From: Bacillota bacterium
GTDB lineage: Bacteria; Bacillota; Sulfobacillia; JAIMAT01
DNA: 64,000 nt
Direction: 5' to 3'
Assembly: GCA_029960955.1 (NCBI GenBank)
Contig: JASBVS010000024.1
Location: 42,163-106,162 of the forward strand
In this document: positions 34,302 through 44,819 of the stretch, piece by piece
Layout of the letters: each line of letters begins with the position of its first letter
Position numbering within the stretch: position 1 is the first letter of the stretch
Program-made: the position numbers and the translations under genes
The notes under the pieces: generated by a model
What the model saw: only the letters and a program-made list of their open reading frames with translations
Database searches by the model: none
Told to the model about the DNA's origin: nothing

Positions 34302-35027
34302 GTGAACAGGCGTTTCGACGGCACGGAGGGCCGGCTGACCGTCGCCTTCGACATGGACGGGACGCTTCTTCTGGGCGAGGATACCGGCTTCCCCGCCGGC
34401 AACCGGGCCGTCGAGGAGGAGCTGCTCGCGCGCGGGCGGGCGGCGGGACGGGAGGGCGAGGGGCCGGTGGCGGGCGCCTACCGCTTCACCACCACCGGCT
34501 CGGGCGCCTTCGTCCTCTCCAAGCGGGAGCAGATCGAGGTGGCCATGGCGCTGGCGGGCCTTCCTCCCGACGAAGAGGAAGCGGAGCGGCTCCTCCGCCT
34601 CTTCCTGGAGCGGGCCCTTCCCCACCGCCACCCCGACCCCGAGGCGGCCGAGGTGCTGGAGACGCTCCGCGCCCGCGGCCACCGGGTCGGGATCGCCACC
34701 GCCGCCCCGGCGGACGTGGCGGAGGCGGAGGTCCGGGCCTCGGGGCTGGGCGGGCGGATCGACTTCCTCTTCACCCTGCGCGAGGCGGGAGCGCCCAAGG
34801 GGACGCCGGGCTACGCCAGGGGGTTGCGGCGCACGGCGGGCGACGGGCCGCTGGTGATGGTCGGCGACAGCGAGGCCGACATCCTGACCGGCCGCCTGGC
34901 CGGCGCCGCCACCATCCTCGTGGAACGGCGCCCCTACCGGGGGATCGAGCCGGACCGCCGCGTGCGGGGGCTGGCCGGGATCCTGCCGCTGCTGGGCGAG
35001 CTGGCCGCCGGGAGCGCGGCGCGCTGA
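34302..35027 (+). CDS. HAD-superfamily phosphatase
   Basis: This is a 241-residue haloacid-dehalogenase-fold hydrolase. Motif I is AFDMDGTLLLGED, motif II includes GIATAAPADVAEAE, motif III has the lysine of GAPKGTPGYARG, and motif IV is VMVGDSEADILTGRLAGA. A helical cap (about residues 30-110) lies between motifs I and II, so it is a C1-type member like phosphoglycolate phosphatase. The substrate cannot be deduced. GTG 34302 has only a G-run upstream. Convergent with thrB. Confidence 0.88.
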   Translation: MNRRFDGTEGRLTVAFDMDGTLLLGEDTGFPAGNRAVEEELLARGRAAGREGEGPVAGAYRFTTTGSGAFVLSKREQIEVAMALAGLPPDEEEAERLLRLFLERALPHRHPDPEAAEVLETLRARGHRVGIATAAPADVAEAEVRASGLGGRIDFLFTLREAGAPKGTPGYARGLRRTAGDGPLVMVGDSEADILTGRLAGAATILVERRPYRGIEPDRRVRGLAGILPLLGELAAGSAAR

Positions 35028-35082
35028 GGCGGGCGGCGGCTCCGCCGGCGCCCTTCACGAGGCCGCGGCCTCGCCCGGCCCC

Positions 35083-36060
35083 TCAGCGGAGCTGCGGCTC
35101 CAGGCGCCGGGCGGAGGCGCCGGCCAGCGCCGGCCGGAGGCGGAGGAGGCGCGCCGGCGTGCCGGCGTGCTCCAGGAGCTGCAGCGCGGCGGCCAGGGCG
35201 GCCTCCTCGCAGCGGCCCCGGCAGGAGCCCTCGGGGTAGAGCCAGACCAGGAGCGAGGGGCCGGAGCCGCTGAGCGTCACGGGCAAGCCGGCGCGGCGCA
35301 GGGACTCCATCGCCTCGCCCAGGCCGGGGACAAGGGCGGCGCGCGGCCGCTCGTGCAGGTCGCCGCGCGCCAGGAGCGGCAGCAGCTCGAGGCGGCCGGT
35401 GACGACGGCGGCGACCAGCGCGGTCGCCTGCTGGAGCGCCTGGGCCATGGTCGGCCAGGCGACCGTCGCGGGCAGGACGGCGCGCGAGGCGCGCGTGAAG
35501 AGCGGCCGCTCGGGCACCAGGGCGGCGAAGTGGAGGCCGGGGGGCGGCTCCAGGCGGACGGCGACGACGCGCCCGTCCACCGCCGCGGCGGCGGTCAGGC
35601 CGCCGAGAAGGGCGGCGGCCGCGTTGTCGGGGTGCCCTTCCTCCGCGGTCGCCAGCGCCAGCAGCTCCTCGCCGCCCAGCGCCTCGCCCAGCGCCCGGTT
35701 GGCCGCCACCACGCCCGCCGCCACGGCGGCGGCGCTCGAGCCGAGGCCGCGCCCGACGGGGATCTGCGAGCGCCGCGCGACGCGCACGCGCCAGCGGCGG
35801 CGGTCCGCTCCGGCCGCCTCGAGGGTGCGGAGGAAGGCGCGCAGCACGAGATCGTCCCCTGCCTGCCCCGCCGCTTCCTCCGGCTCCGCCGGCCTTCCCG
35901 CCTCCGCCGGGAGCAGCTGGACTTCGCACTCCAGCCAGCGGTCGAGCGCGATGCCCAGGCAGTCGAAGCCGGCGCCCAGGTTGGCCGAGCTGGCGGGCGC
36001 GCGGGCCGCGTAGCGGCCAGGGACGGGAACGGCTCGCCGGCGGGCGGGGGAGGCGCTCAT
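35083..36060 (-). CDS. thrB: Homoserine kinase
   Basis: GHMP kinase phosphorylating homoserine for threonine synthesis. [21 protein letters not shown] is the N-terminal signature, [21 protein letters not shown] the ATP-binding loop, [15 protein letters not shown] follows, and [12 protein letters not shown] is motif 3. 325 residues. The ATG overlaps the thrC stop (ATGA), so thrC-thrB are coupled, divergent from hom. Together the three genes convert aspartate semialdehyde to threonine. Confidence 0.94.
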   Translation of the reverse strand: MSASPARRRAVPVPGRYAARAPASSANLGAGFDCLGIALDRWLECEVQLLPAEAGRPAEPEEAAGQAGDDLVLRAFLRTLEAAGADRRRWRVRVARRSQIPVGRGLGSSAAAVAAGVVAANRALGEALGGEELLALATAEEGHPDNAAAALLGGLTAAAAVDGRVVAVRLEPPPGLHFAALVPERPLFTRASRAVLPATVAWPTMAQALQQATALVAAVVTGRLELLPLLARGDLHERPRAALVPGLGEAMESLRRAGLPVTLSGSGPSLLVWLYPEGSCRGRCEEAALAAALQLLEHAGTPARLLRLRPALAGASARRLEPQLR

Positions 36061-37136
36061 GCGACTCCCGACCCGGCGAGAAGCCGCTCGGCCACGGCTC
36101 GCGGCTCCGCCTCGACGCTCTCCACCGACCGCTCGACCAGGTCGCCGCCCAGCGCGGTCTCCGGGTCCTTCAGCCCGTTCCCCGTCAGCACCGCCACCAC
36201 GCGCTGGCCCGCCTCCAGCCGCCCCTCGGCCGCCAGCCTGCGCAGGCCGGCGACGGGTGCCGCCGAGGCGGGCTCCGCGAAGAGCCCGCTCAGGCGGGCG
36301 ACGGCGGCGTACGCCTCCAGGATCTCCGCGTCGGAGACCGCCAGGATGGCGCCGCCGGAGTCGCGCGCCGCCGCCAGCGCCTTCTCCCCGCTGGCCGGGC
36401 GGCCGATGCGGATGGCCGTGGCCACCGTCTCCGGCCGCTCGACGGGATGGCCGAGCACCAGCGGCGCCGCCCCCTCCGCCTGGAAGCCGAAGAGCCGCGG
36501 CAGCTTGCGGCTCAGGCCGGCGCGCCGGTACTCCAGGAAGCCCATCCAGTAGGCCGTGATGTTGCCGGCGTTGCCCACCGGCAGGGCGAGGACGTCGGGC
36601 GCCTCGCCCAGCTGTTCGACCACCTCGAAGGCGGCCGTCTTCTGGCCCTCCAGGCGCATCGGGTTGACGGAGTTGACCAGCGCCAGCTCGGGCCTGCTCT
36701 CCGCCAGCTGGCGCGCGACGGCCAGCGCCTGGTCGAAGTTCCCCCGCACGGCCAGGATCCGGGCGCCGTAGCGGGCGGCCTGGGCGAGCTTGCCCCGGGC
36801 GATCTTCCCCGCGGGGATGAGGACGCTGGCCCGGATCCCGGCCGCCGCCGCGTAGGCGGCCGCCGAGGCCGAGGTGTTGCCGGTGGAGGCGCAGACCAGG
36901 TGGCGCGCCCCCGCCTCCAGCGCCTTGGCCACCGCCACCACCATGCCGCGGTCCTTGAAGGAGCCGGTGGGATTCTGCCCCTCGAACTTCAGGTAGAGCC
37001 GGACGCCGCCGCCCACCCACTCCGCCAGGCGGGGCGCCGGCAGGAGGGGGGTGCCCCCCTCGTAGAGCGTCAGCTCCGGCGTCTTCTCCGTCCGCGGCAG
37101 GAAGCGCCCCCACTCCGCCCAGACGCCTCTCCACAT
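36057..37136 (-). CDS. thrC: Threonine synthase
   Basis: PLP enzyme converting O-phosphohomoserine to threonine. [17 protein letters not shown] precedes the PLP lysine block [39 protein letters not shown] binds the phosphate, and [15 protein letters not shown] and [12 protein letters not shown] follow. 359 residues from ATG 37136, the Bacillus-type short form. GGGAG lies 10 nt upstream. The longer frame upstream has no family sequence. Confidence 0.94.
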   Translation of the reverse strand: MWRGVWAEWGRFLPRTEKTPELTLYEGGTPLLPAPRLAEWVGGGVRLYLKFEGQNPTGSFKDRGMVVAVAKALEAGARHLVCASTGNTSASAAAYAAAAGIRASVLIPAGKIARGKLAQAARYGARILAVRGNFDQALAVARQLAESRPELALVNSVNPMRLEGQKTAAFEVVEQLGEAPDVLALPVGNAGNITAYWMGFLEYRRAGLSRKLPRLFGFQAEGAAPLVLGHPVERPETVATAIRIGRPASGEKALAAARDSGGAILAVSDAEILEAYAAVARLSGLFAEPASAAPVAGLRRLAAEGRLEAGQRVVAVLTGNGLKDPETALGGDLVERSVESVEAEPRAVAERLLAGSGVA

Positions 37137-37228
37137 GGCTTCCACGCTCCCGACCGCGGGATTCCGCCATAGGTTCGCCGCCCGGACGGGCGATCCTCCA
37201 GGTCGCGCCGCGCGAGGCGGCGAAAGGG

Positions 37229-37258
37229 CTGACAGGCCGGCCCCGCAGGCAGTACAAT
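37229..37258 (+). promoter_or_regulatory. hom promoter (CTGACA / TACAAT)
   Basis: CTGACA (37229-37234), an 18-nt spacer and TACAAT (37253-37258) lie 30 nt before the TTG start. Each box matches the consensus at five of six bases. I see no attenuator or riboswitch between the promoter and hom. Confidence 0.7.
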
Positions 37259-37288
37259 TCCGCTCAACATGCAAGGGGTGGTCGAGCC

Positions 37289-38623
37289 TTGGCCGAACCT
37301 CTGGTCGTCGCCCTTCTCGGCTTCGGCAACGTGGGGTCGAGCGTCTGGCAGCTGATCGAGGAGCGCTCGCGGCGCCTGGGCTGGGCCGCGGGCCGGCCCA
37401 TCACGGTGCGGCGCGCGCTGGTGCGCGATCCGGGGAAGCCGCGCCCGGTGACGCCGCCGCCGGGCTTCCTCACGACGGATCTGGACGAAGTCCTCTCCGA
37501 TCCGGCGGTGGAGGCGGTGGTCGAGCTGATGGGCGGCCTCGAGCCCGCCGACACCTACGTGCGCCGGGCGCTCTCCGCCGGCAAGAGCGTGGTCACCGCC
37601 AACAAGGAGCTGATCTCCCGGGACGGGCCGGAGCTCCTCCGCCTCGCCCGCGAGCACGGCGCCCAGCTCCGCTTCGAGGCCTCGGTGGGCGCGGGCATCC
37701 CCATCATCCGCCCCATCGAGGAGATGCTGGTGGCCAACCGGATCACGCGCGTCACCGGCATCCTCAACGGCACCACCAACTACATCGTCAGCCGCATGGC
37801 CTCGGCGGGCGCCACCTTCCGCGAGGCGCTGGCCGAGGCGCAGGAGCTGGGCTACGCCGAGCCCGACCCCTCCGACGACGTGGAAGGGCGCGACACGGCG
37901 CGCAAGCTGGCCATCCTGGCCAGCTACGCCTTCGGCTCCTGGGTCTCTCCCGACTCGGTCTACACCGAGGGGATCACGGCGCTCGACCCGGTCGACCTGG
38001 GCTATGCAGCCCAGCTCGGCTACGCGGTCCGCCTGGTGGGCACGGCCATCCACCGCGAGGCGGGCATCGAGGCGCGCGTCCACCCCGCCCTCGTGCCGCA
38101 GGACCACCCGCTGGCCAGCGTCCGCGGGCCCGCCAACGCCATCTTCGTCGAGGGCGACCCGGTGGGCGAGCTGATGTTCTACGGCCTGGGCGCGGGCGGC
38201 TACGCCACCGCCAGCGCCATCCTGGGCGACCTCGTCCAGGTGGCGCGGGGGAGCCGGCCCTGGCGGCCGGAGCCGCGCAGCGGCGCCGAGGCGGCGCCGG
38301 TCCTGCCGGCCGACGCCATCCACTCCGCCTACTACCTGCGCCTGGAGGTGGCCGACAGCCCGGGCACGCTGGCGGCGCTGGCCGGCGCCATGGCCCGCCA
38401 CGGCATCAGCCTCCGCCAGGTCCTGCAGATGCGCGCCCAGGAAGGCCGCGCCGAGGTGGTCTTCGTCACCCATCCCGCGGGCGAGGCGGAGATGCGCCAG
38501 GCCAGGAAGGAGATCGAGGCGCTTCCCAGCGTCCACCGCGTCGCCTCCCTTCTCCGCTACCACGACGGCACCCACGGGAACCCGCCGCGCCGGTCGACGG
38601 GCCCCTCCGGGACGAGCGCATAA
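37289..38623 (+). CDS. hom: Homoserine dehydrogenase with C-terminal ACT domain
   Basis: Reduces aspartate semialdehyde to homoserine. The nucleotide fold begins [18 protein letters not shown]. The catalytic region has [37 protein letters not shown] and [20 protein letters not shown] blocks. The last 85 residues form an ACT domain ([33 protein letters not shown]), so threonine feedback is likely. 444 residues. TTG 37289 has AAGGGGTGG 7 nt upstream. The TAA stop sits only about 15 nt before the -35 region of the arginine operon. Confidence 0.95.
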   Translation: MAEPLVVALLGFGNVGSSVWQLIEERSRRLGWAAGRPITVRRALVRDPGKPRPVTPPPGFLTTDLDEVLSDPAVEAVVELMGGLEPADTYVRRALSAGKSVVTANKELISRDGPELLRLAREHGAQLRFEASVGAGIPIIRPIEEMLVANRITRVTGILNGTTNYIVSRMASAGATFREALAEAQELGYAEPDPSDDVEGRDTARKLAILASYAFGSWVSPDSVYTEGITALDPVDLGYAAQLGYAVRLVGTAIHREAGIEARVHPALVPQDHPLASVRGPANAIFVEGDPVGELMFYGLGAGGYATASAILGDLVQVARGSRPWRPEPRSGAEAAPVLPADAIHSAYYLRLEVADSPGTLAALAGAMARHGISLRQVLQMRAQEGRAEVVFVTHPAGEAEMRQARKEIEALPSVHRVASLLRYHDGTHGNPPRRSTGPSGTSA

Positions 38624-38636
38624 CTATGAGGCAGCC

Positions 38637-38674
38637 TTGAATATTCATGCAACTGCCGTTATACTGAGCGGCAG
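38637..38674 (+). promoter_or_regulatory. Arginine operon promoter with two overlapping palindromes
   Basis: TTGAAT (38637-38642), a 17-nt spacer and TATACT (38660-38665) form the promoter. TGAATATTCA (38638-38647), a perfect 10-bp palindrome, overlaps the -35; it contains the half-sites of the ArgR/AhrC box (TGAAT and ATTCA) with no central bases. CTGCCG and CGGCAG (38653-38658 and 38669-38674) flank the -10. Repression by an ArgR homologue and perhaps a second factor is inferred. The leader to ATG 38733 is about 60 nt. Confidence 0.65.
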
Positions 38675-38732
38675 TCCACCCGGCTCTACCCGGGCCGCCG
38701 GACGGGCCGGGGATCGGAGGAGGCGAGCGGGG

Positions 38733-40130
38733 ATGCCATCGGCTCTCGGTCCGAACGGGGGGAACGGTCTGCGGGCTTTCGCCGCGGAGGGTCGACTGCA
38801 GGCCAGGACCGCTTCGGACGGAGCGCGTCCGGAGAAGATCGTCCTCGCCTACTCCGGCGGCCTGGACACGTCCGTCATCATCCCCTGGCTGCGCGAGCGG
38901 TACGGCGCCGAGGTGATCGCGCTCACCGTGGACGTGGGGCAGGGAGAGGATCTGGAGGCGGTGCGGGCCAAGGCGCTCGCCTCGGGCGCCAGCCGCGTCC
39001 ACGTGGTCGACGCCCGGCGGGAGTTCGTCGAGGAGTTCATCTGGCCGACGCTCCAGGCGGGCGCGGTCTACGAGGGCAAGTACCTCCTCGGCACGGCCAT
39101 GGCGCGGCCGCTGATCGGCCGGCACCTGGTCCGCGTGGCCCGGGAGGAGTCGGCCGACGCCGTCGCCCACGGGGCGACGGGCAAGGGGAACGACCAGGTC
39201 CGCTTCGAGCTGGCGGTCAAGGCGCTGGCCCCCGATCTGCGCGTCATCGCCCCCTGGCGCGAGTGGGAGCTCCGCTCGCGCGAGGACTGCATCGACTACG
39301 CCGAGGCGCACGGCGTCCCGGTGCCCGCTACGCGCGAGAAGCCCTACAGCCGCGACCGCAACCTCTGGCACCTGAGCCACGAGGGGGGCGACCTGGAGGA
39401 TCCCGGGCGCGTCCCCGGCGAGGACGTGCTGCTCTGGTGCACGCCGGCGGAGGCCGCGCCGGACGAGCCGGAGTGGGTCCGCGTCGACTTCGAGCGGGGC
39501 GCCCCCGTCGCGCTGGACGGCCGGCGGGTCGACGCGGTGGAGCTCCTGGAGCGGCTGAACGAGCTGGGCGCCCGCCACGGCGTGGGCGTGGTCAGCATGG
39601 TGGAGAACCGGCTGGTGGGGATGAAGTCGCGCGGCGTCTACGAGACTCCGGGCGGCTCGATCCTGGTGGCGGCGCACCGCGAGCTGGAGTCGCTGGTGCT
39701 CGACCGCGCCACCCAGCACTTCAAGGCGCTGGCGGCGGAGCGCTACGCCGAGCTCGTCTACGACGGGCTCTGGTACACCCCGCTGCGCGAGGCGCTGGAC
39801 GCCTTCGTCCGCTCCACCCAGGAGCGGGTGACGGGGAGCGTCGCGCTCAAGCTCTACAAGGGCTCGGTGCAGGCGCTGGCGGCCGAGTCGCCCTACTCCC
39901 TCTACCGGCCGGACCTGGCCACCTTCGGGGCCAGCGCCTACGACCACGCGGACGCCAGCGGCTTCATCAAGCTCTTCGGCCTGCCCGTCCAGGTGCGGGC
40001 GGAGCTCAACCGCGAGCTCTGCCGGCAGGGCGGCGGGGAGCAGGCGCAGGCGCCGTCGGCCCTGGCCGGCGCGGCCGGGGCGGGCGCCGCCGAGACGCGG
40101 GCGCTGGCCGGGGTGCATGCGGCCCCGTGA
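38733..40130 (+). CDS. argG: Argininosuccinate synthase
   Basis: Condenses citrulline and aspartate with ATP. The N-type PP-loop is [19 protein letters not shown] near residue 35, followed by [58 protein letters not shown] and [19 protein letters not shown] blocks. A 32-residue N-terminal and a 25-residue C-terminal Ala/Gly-rich extension make it longer than usual (465). ATG 38733 is preceded by GGAGGAGGCGAGCGGGG. First gene of a tightly packed eight-gene arginine and carbamoyl-phosphate operon. Confidence 0.95.
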   Translation: MPSALGPNGGNGLRAFAAEGRLQARTASDGARPEKIVLAYSGGLDTSVIIPWLRERYGAEVIALTVDVGQGEDLEAVRAKALASGASRVHVVDARREFVEEFIWPTLQAGAVYEGKYLLGTAMARPLIGRHLVRVAREESADAVAHGATGKGNDQVRFELAVKALAPDLRVIAPWREWELRSREDCIDYAEAHGVPVPATREKPYSRDRNLWHLSHEGGDLEDPGRVPGEDVLLWCTPAEAAPDEPEWVRVDFERGAPVALDGRRVDAVELLERLNELGARHGVGVVSMVENRLVGMKSRGVYETPGGSILVAAHRELESLVLDRATQHFKALAAERYAELVYDGLWYTPLREALDAFVRSTQERVTGSVALKLYKGSVQALAAESPYSLYRPDLATFGASAYDHADASGFIKLFGLPVQVRAELNRELCRQGGGEQAQAPSALAGAAGAGAAETRALAGVHAAP

Positions 40131-41524
40131 CGGTCGAGAAGGCCTGGGGCGGTCGCTTCCGTGAGCCGGCGGCCGCGGAGGCGGAGGCGTTCACCGCCTC
40201 GCTTCCCTTCGACCGCCGGCTCTGGCCCGAGGACCTGGCGGGCAGCCGGGCGCACGTGCGCATGCTCGCCGCCCAGGGGATCCTCGGGCGCGAGGAGGCG
40301 GACCAACTCCTCCGCGGCCTGGACGCGGTGGAGGCGGAGATCCGCGCGGACCGCTTCCCCTGGCGCCGCGAGGACGAGGACATCCACATGGCGGTCGAGC
40401 GGCGGCTGGCGGAGCTGCTCGGCCCCGTGGCGGGCAAGCTGCACACGGCCCGCTCGCGCAACGACCAGGTGGCGCTGGACACCCACCTCTGGGCGCGGGC
40501 GGCCGCCGGGCGGCTGGCCGGCCGCGTGGCCGCGCTCCAGGCGGCCCTGCTGGAGGTGGCCGAGCGGGCGCCCGAGGCGGTCATGCCCGGCTACACCCAC
40601 CTCCAGCACGCGCAACCGGTGCTCTGGGCGCACCACTGGCTCGCCTTCTTCTTCATGTTCCAGCGCGACCGGGAGCGCTTCCTGCGGGCGGGGGAGGCGG
40701 CCGACCGGATGCCGCTGGGCGCCGGGGCGCTGGCGGGTACCCCCTTCCCTGTCGACCCCGCGCGGGTGGCGGCCGAGCTGGGCTTCTCCCGCCTCTACGA
40801 GAACAGCATGGACGCCGTCTCCGACCGCGACTACCTGGCCGAGCTCCTCTTCGCCTGCGCGCTGACCGCCGCCCACCTGAGCCGCCTGGGGGAGACCCTG
40901 GTCCTCTGGACGAGCCGCGAGTTCGCCTTCGTGGAGCTGGCCGACGCCTACGCCACCGGCTCCAGCATCATGCCGCAGAAGAAGAACCCGGACGTCGCCG
41001 AGCTGGTGCGCGGGAAGGCGGGGCGGGTCTACGGCGACCTGATGGCGCTCCTGACGGTCCTGAAGGGGCTGCCGCTGGCCTACGCCAGCGACCTCCAGGA
41101 GGACAAGGAAGCCTCCTTCGACGCGGTCGAGACGCTCGACCGCTCGCTTTCCGCGCTGAGCGGCGCCCTGCGCACGCTGCGCGTGGACGCCGGCCGCCTC
41201 GCTCGGGCGACGGAGGGCGACTACTCCACCGCCACCGAGCTGGCCGACCACCTGGCGGCGCGGGGGCTCCCCTTCCGCGAGGCGCACCGGGTCGCAGGCC
41301 GGATCGTGGCCGACTGCCTGGAGGCCGGCCGACCCCTGGAGGCGCTCGACCTGGAGGAGCTGCGGCGCTACTCGCCGCTCTTCGAGGCGGAGGTGCTGGA
41401 GGCGCTCCGGCCGGCCGCCTCGGCCGCCCGCCGGCGCTCGCCGGGCGGGACGGCGCCGGAGCGGGTGCGGGAGCAGCTGGAGCTGGCCCGCCGCCTGCTG
41501 GAGGGGGCGGTGGCCGATGCCTGA
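40127..41524 (+). CDS. argH: Argininosuccinate lyase
   Basis: Splits argininosuccinate into arginine and fumarate. It begins [23 protein letters not shown]. The superfamily regions are [30 protein letters not shown] and the signature [19 protein letters not shown] with its catalytic serine. 465 residues. The GTG overlaps the argG stop (GTGA), and the 3' end overlaps argC by 8 bp. Confidence 0.96.
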   Translation: MTVEKAWGGRFREPAAAEAEAFTASLPFDRRLWPEDLAGSRAHVRMLAAQGILGREEADQLLRGLDAVEAEIRADRFPWRREDEDIHMAVERRLAELLGPVAGKLHTARSRNDQVALDTHLWARAAAGRLAGRVAALQAALLEVAERAPEAVMPGYTHLQHAQPVLWAHHWLAFFFMFQRDRERFLRAGEAADRMPLGAGALAGTPFPVDPARVAAELGFSRLYENSMDAVSDRDYLAELLFACALTAAHLSRLGETLVLWTSREFAFVELADAYATGSSIMPQKKNPDVAELVRGKAGRVYGDLMALLTVLKGLPLAYASDLQEDKEASFDAVETLDRSLSALSGALRTLRVDAGRLARATEGDYSTATELADHLAARGLPFREAHRVAGRIVADCLEAGRPLEALDLEELRRYSPLFEAEVLEALRPAASAARRRSPGGTAPERVREQLELARRLLEGAVADA

Positions 41525-42623
41525 GCGGGTTCGCGTCGCCGTCGTCGGCGCCACCGGTTACAGCGGCCTCGAGCTCTGCCGGCTCCTGCTGGCGCACCCG
41601 CACGTCGAGCTGGCGGCCGTGGCGGCGCGCTCCGAGGCGGGCCGGCGCCTGGGCGAGCTCTACCCCCACCTGGCCCGGCTGGCGGGGGAGCGGGTGCTGC
41701 GGCGCCCGGAGGCGGAGGAGCTGGCCGGGGTGGCGGAGCTCTTCTTCCTGGCGCTCCCCAGCGGCGAGAGCCCCGCCTACGTGGAGGCGCTGCGCGCGCG
41801 GGGGCGGGCGGTGGTCGACCTGGCCGGCGACCTCCGCCTGGACCGCCACGAAGCCTACCTGCGCTGGTACGGCGGGCGCTCCGCGGAGCCGCTGAGCGCC
41901 GCGCGGTACGAACGGCTTCGCGCCGGCGCCCTCTACGGCCTGAGCGAGCTCCGCCGCGACGAGCTCCGCCGGCTGGGCGAGGCCTGGCGGAGCGGGGCCG
42001 AGCCGGCGCCGCTGGTGCTCAACCCGGGCTGCTACCCGACGGCGGCCATCCTGGCGCTGGCGCCGCTCCTGGCCGGGGGCTGGCTCGAGCCGGAGAGCCT
42101 GGTCGTCGACGCCAAGTCGGGCGTCACGGGCGCCGGGCGGAGCGTCGGGCCGGAGTACGCCTTCGCCGAGCTGGAGGGCAACTTCGCCGCCTACAGGGTC
42201 GGCCGCCACCAGCACCGGCCCGAGATCGCCCAGGAGCTGGGCAAGATCGCCGGCGAGCCGGTCGACCCGGTCTTCACCGCCCATCTCCTGCCCGTGCGCC
42301 GGGGGATCCTGGTCACCGCCTACGGCCGCCTCCGCCGGGCGGCGAGCGAGGGCGAGCTCCAGGAGGCGCTGGCCGGCTTCTACCGCGGCGAGCCCTTCGT
42401 GCGCCTCCTCGCTCCGGGCCGGAGCCCCCAGCTGCGCGACGTGGTCGGCTCCAACGAGGTCCACGTCGGCTTCGGCCTGGACGAGGACGGGCGCCGGGTG
42501 ACACTCTTCGCCGCCCTCGACAATCTGGTGAAGGGCGCCGCCGGCCAGGCGGTCCAGAACATGAACCTCCTCCTCGGCCTGCCCGAGGAGGAGGGACTCG
42601 AAGCCGCGGCCTTGCGGCCGTAA
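41517..42623 (+). CDS. argC: N-acetyl-gamma-glutamyl-phosphate reductase
   Basis: NADPH-dependent reduction of N-acetylglutamyl phosphate. VAVVGATGYSGLELCRLLLAHP is the nucleotide fold, VDLAGDLRLD and ALYGLSEL follow, and the catalytic cysteine is in LVLNPGCYPTAAIL. AKSGVTGAGRS and HRPEIAQEL are also typical. 368 residues, with an acidic C-terminal tail. Start ATG 41517 lies inside the end of argH. Confidence 0.95.
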   Translation: MPERVRVAVVGATGYSGLELCRLLLAHPHVELAAVAARSEAGRRLGELYPHLARLAGERVLRRPEAEELAGVAELFFLALPSGESPAYVEALRARGRAVVDLAGDLRLDRHEAYLRWYGGRSAEPLSAARYERLRAGALYGLSELRRDELRRLGEAWRSGAEPAPLVLNPGCYPTAAILALAPLLAGGWLEPESLVVDAKSGVTGAGRSVGPEYAFAELEGNFAAYRVGRHQHRPEIAQELGKIAGEPVDPVFTAHLLPVRRGILVTAYGRLRRAASEGELQEALAGFYRGEPFVRLLAPGRSPQLRDVVGSNEVHVGFGLDEDGRRVTLFAALDNLVKGAAGQAVQNMNLLLGLPEEEGLEAAALRP

Positions 42624-42635
42624 GGGGGGAGAGGG

Positions 42636-43964
42636 GTGGGCATCCTGCCGGAGCTTCGCCGGCCGGCTGCGGAAGCAGCCGCCTTCCTGGAGGCGGGGGT
42701 GACCGCCCCCGCGGGCTGGAAGGCCGCCGGCGTGCACGCGGGGCTGAAGCGGCGGCGACCGGACGTGGCGCTCCTCCTCTCGGAGCGGCCGGCCTGGGCG
42801 GTGGCCACCTACACCCGCAACCGGGTGCAGGCGGCCCCGCTGCTGGTGACGCGCTCGCTGCTCGGGGCGGAGGGGGGCTGGCTGCGGGCGGTCGCGGTCA
42901 ACAGCGGCAACGCCAACGCCTGCACCGGCGAGGAGGGGCTGGAGCGGGCGCGGCGCATGCAGGCGCGGGCGGCGGCCGCGCTCGGCCTCGCCGCGGCGGA
43001 GGTGGCGGTCGCCTCCACCGGCGTGATCGGCGTGCAGCTGCCCGAGGAGCCGCTGGCCCGGGGGCTGGAGATGGCCGGCGCCGCGCTCGGGAGCGGGCCG
43101 GCCGCCGACGCGGCCTTCGCGCGCGCCATCCAGACCACCGACACGACGCTCAAGCAGGTGGCGCTGGAGGTGGAGGTGGCCCCCGGCGAGCGGGTGCGGA
43201 TCGGCGGCGCGGCCAAGGGGTCGGGGATGATCCACCCCGACATGGGGACCATGCTCGCCTTCCTGACCAGCGACGCGGAGCTGGGACCGGCGGGCCGGGC
43301 GCGGCTGGCGGCCGCCTGGCGGCGGGCGGTGGAGCGGACGTTCAACCGCGTGACGGTGGACGGCGACACCTCGACGAACGACATGGCGCTCCTGCTCGTC
43401 AACGGCGCCTCCGGCGTCCGCGTCGACGACGAGCCGGAGGAAGGGGAGACGCCCTCTCCCGCGCCTGCCTCGGGCGCGCGGCCGGCCGGCCGCTGGGCGC
43501 GCTGGCTGGAGGCGCTGGAGGAGGCCGCCCGCCACCTGGCGCGCGCCATCGCGGCCGACGGGGAGGGCGCCAGCCGCCTGATCGAGGTGGAGGCGCGCGG
43601 CTTGCAAGACGAGGAGGAGGCGGCGGCGGTCGCCCGCACGGTGGCCGGCTCCGCCCTGGTCAAGTCGGCCGTCCACGGCGGCGACCCCAACTGGGGCCGC
43701 GTGCTGGCGGCGGCGGGGCGGGCGACGGTGGGCGGGCGGCCGGTCCTCTTCGACCCGGAGAGGGCGGAGCTGCGCATCGGTGGCGTCCTCCTCTACCGCT
43801 CGGGCGTGCCGCTCTGGGAGCGGGAGGAGGAGGCGGCGGAGGCGATGCGCCGCCCCGAGGTGCGGATCGAGCTGGTGCTGGGCGACGGGCCCGGTGGGGC
43901 GACGGCGTGGGGGTGTGACCTGAGTGCCGACTACGTTCGCATCAACGCGGCCTACCGGACCTGA
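42636..43964 (+). CDS. argJ: Bifunctional glutamate N-acetyltransferase/ornithine acetyltransferase
   Basis: Recycles the acetyl group from N-acetylornithine to glutamate and may also use acetyl-CoA. GVTAPAGWKAAGVHAGLKRRRPDVALL is the family start and VNSGNANACTGEEGLE follows. The autocleavage site is IHPDMGTMLAFLTSD with nucleophile Thr205. TVDGDTSTNDMALLLVNGAS and VHGGDPNWGRVLAAAGRA follow, ending INAAYRT. A 30-residue Pro/Ala/Gly loop near residues 265-290 is an insertion. 442 residues; a purine-rich GGGGGGAGAGGG precedes the GTG start. Its presence means acetylation is cyclic, so a separate argE is not needed. Confidence 0.95.
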   Translation: MGILPELRRPAAEAAAFLEAGVTAPAGWKAAGVHAGLKRRRPDVALLLSERPAWAVATYTRNRVQAAPLLVTRSLLGAEGGWLRAVAVNSGNANACTGEEGLERARRMQARAAAALGLAAAEVAVASTGVIGVQLPEEPLARGLEMAGAALGSGPAADAAFARAIQTTDTTLKQVALEVEVAPGERVRIGGAAKGSGMIHPDMGTMLAFLTSDAELGPAGRARLAAAWRRAVERTFNRVTVDGDTSTNDMALLLVNGASGVRVDDEPEEGETPSPAPASGARPAGRWARWLEALEEAARHLARAIAADGEGASRLIEVEARGLQDEEEAAAVARTVAGSALVKSAVHGGDPNWGRVLAAAGRATVGGRPVLFDPERAELRIGGVLLYRSGVPLWEREEEAAEAMRRPEVRIELVLGDGPGGATAWGCDLSADYVRINAAYRT

Positions 43965-44817
43965 GGGGGAGCCGCCGGGCGGCGAGGGAGGCGGCCGCTG
44001 GCTGGTGGTCAAGCACGGCGGCTCGCTGGGCGAGGGCCTCGGCACCCTGGCGGCCGACCTGGCACGGCTGATGGCGGCGGGGCTGAAGACGGTGCTGGTC
44101 CACGGCGGCGGCCCCGAGCTGAGCAGCTGGAGCGGGCGGCTCGGGATCCGGCCGCGCTGGCGCGACGGGCTGCGCGTCACCGACGAGGCGACGCTGGAGC
44201 TGGCGGAGATGGTCCTGGCCGGCCGGGTCAACCGCCGCCTGACCACCGCCCTCGGCGCCGCGGGCCTGCCGGCCGTGGGCGTGGCGGGCGTCGACGGCGG
44301 CCTGCTGGAGCTGGCGCCCAGCGCGCCCGAGGAAGGGCTGGGCTACGTGGCGCGGGTGCGCGGGGTGCAGCCTGCGCTCCTCGAGACGCTGCTCGCGGGC
44401 GGCTTCCTGCCGGTGGTGGCGCCCGTCGGCCGGGTCGGCGGCCAGACCTACAACATCAACGCCGACCAGGTGGCCGCGGCGCTGGCGGCGGCGCTGGGCG
44501 CGACGCTGGTCCTGCTGACCGACGTGCCGGGCGTGACGGCGGGCGGCACCTGGCGGACGCGCCTGGCCCCGGAGGAGGCCCGGGCGCTCCTCGCCTCCGG
44601 CGAGGCCTCCGGCGGCATGCGGCCCAAGCTGGAGGCCTGCCTGGAGGCGCTGGCCCGCGGCGCGGCGCGCGTGGTCATCGTCGACGGGCGGGCGCCGCAC
44701 GCGCTCCTGCGCGCCCTGGGCGGCGGCCTGGAGGGCGTCGGCACGGAGCTCGCGCCGGCGGGCGCGGCGCAGCCGGTCCGGGGCGGATGGATGGAGAGGG
44801 AGGGGACGGAGGGTTGA
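43924..44817 (+). CDS. argB: Acetylglutamate kinase
   Basis: Phosphorylates N-acetylglutamate. VVKHGGSLGEG is the nucleotide-binding start, VLVHGGGPELSSWSGRLG the phosphate loop, NINADQVAAALAAALGA the substrate-binding block, and LLTDVPGVTAGG and SGGMRPKLEACLEA follow. Two starts are possible. GTG 43924 overlaps argJ by 41 bp, has a G-run ribosome site and adds a low-complexity N-terminus. GTG 44005 would leave MVKHGGSL, close to the family norm. I list the longer form. The 3' end overlaps the upstream alternative start of argD. Confidence 0.9.
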   Translation: MPTTFASTRPTGPEGEPPGGEGGGRWLVVKHGGSLGEGLGTLAADLARLMAAGLKTVLVHGGGPELSSWSGRLGIRPRWRDGLRVTDEATLELAEMVLAGRVNRRLTTALGAAGLPAVGVAGVDGGLLELAPSAPEEGLGYVARVRGVQPALLETLLAGGFLPVVAPVGRVGGQTYNINADQVAAALAAALGATLVLLTDVPGVTAGGTWRTRLAPEEARALLASGEASGGMRPKLEACLEALARGAARVVIVDGRAPHALLRALGGGLEGVGTELAPAGAAQPVRGGWMEREGTEG

Positions 44818-44819
44818 GC

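Noticed and set aside
37137..37288. T-box or threonine attenuator between thrC and hom
   Set aside because: No T-box motif (TGGNACCGCG) or terminator/antiterminator pair is visible on either strand.
43965..44004. Small separate gene between argJ and argB
   Set aside because: The stretch is either the N-terminal extension of ArgB or untranslated; no independent start and ribosome site is present.
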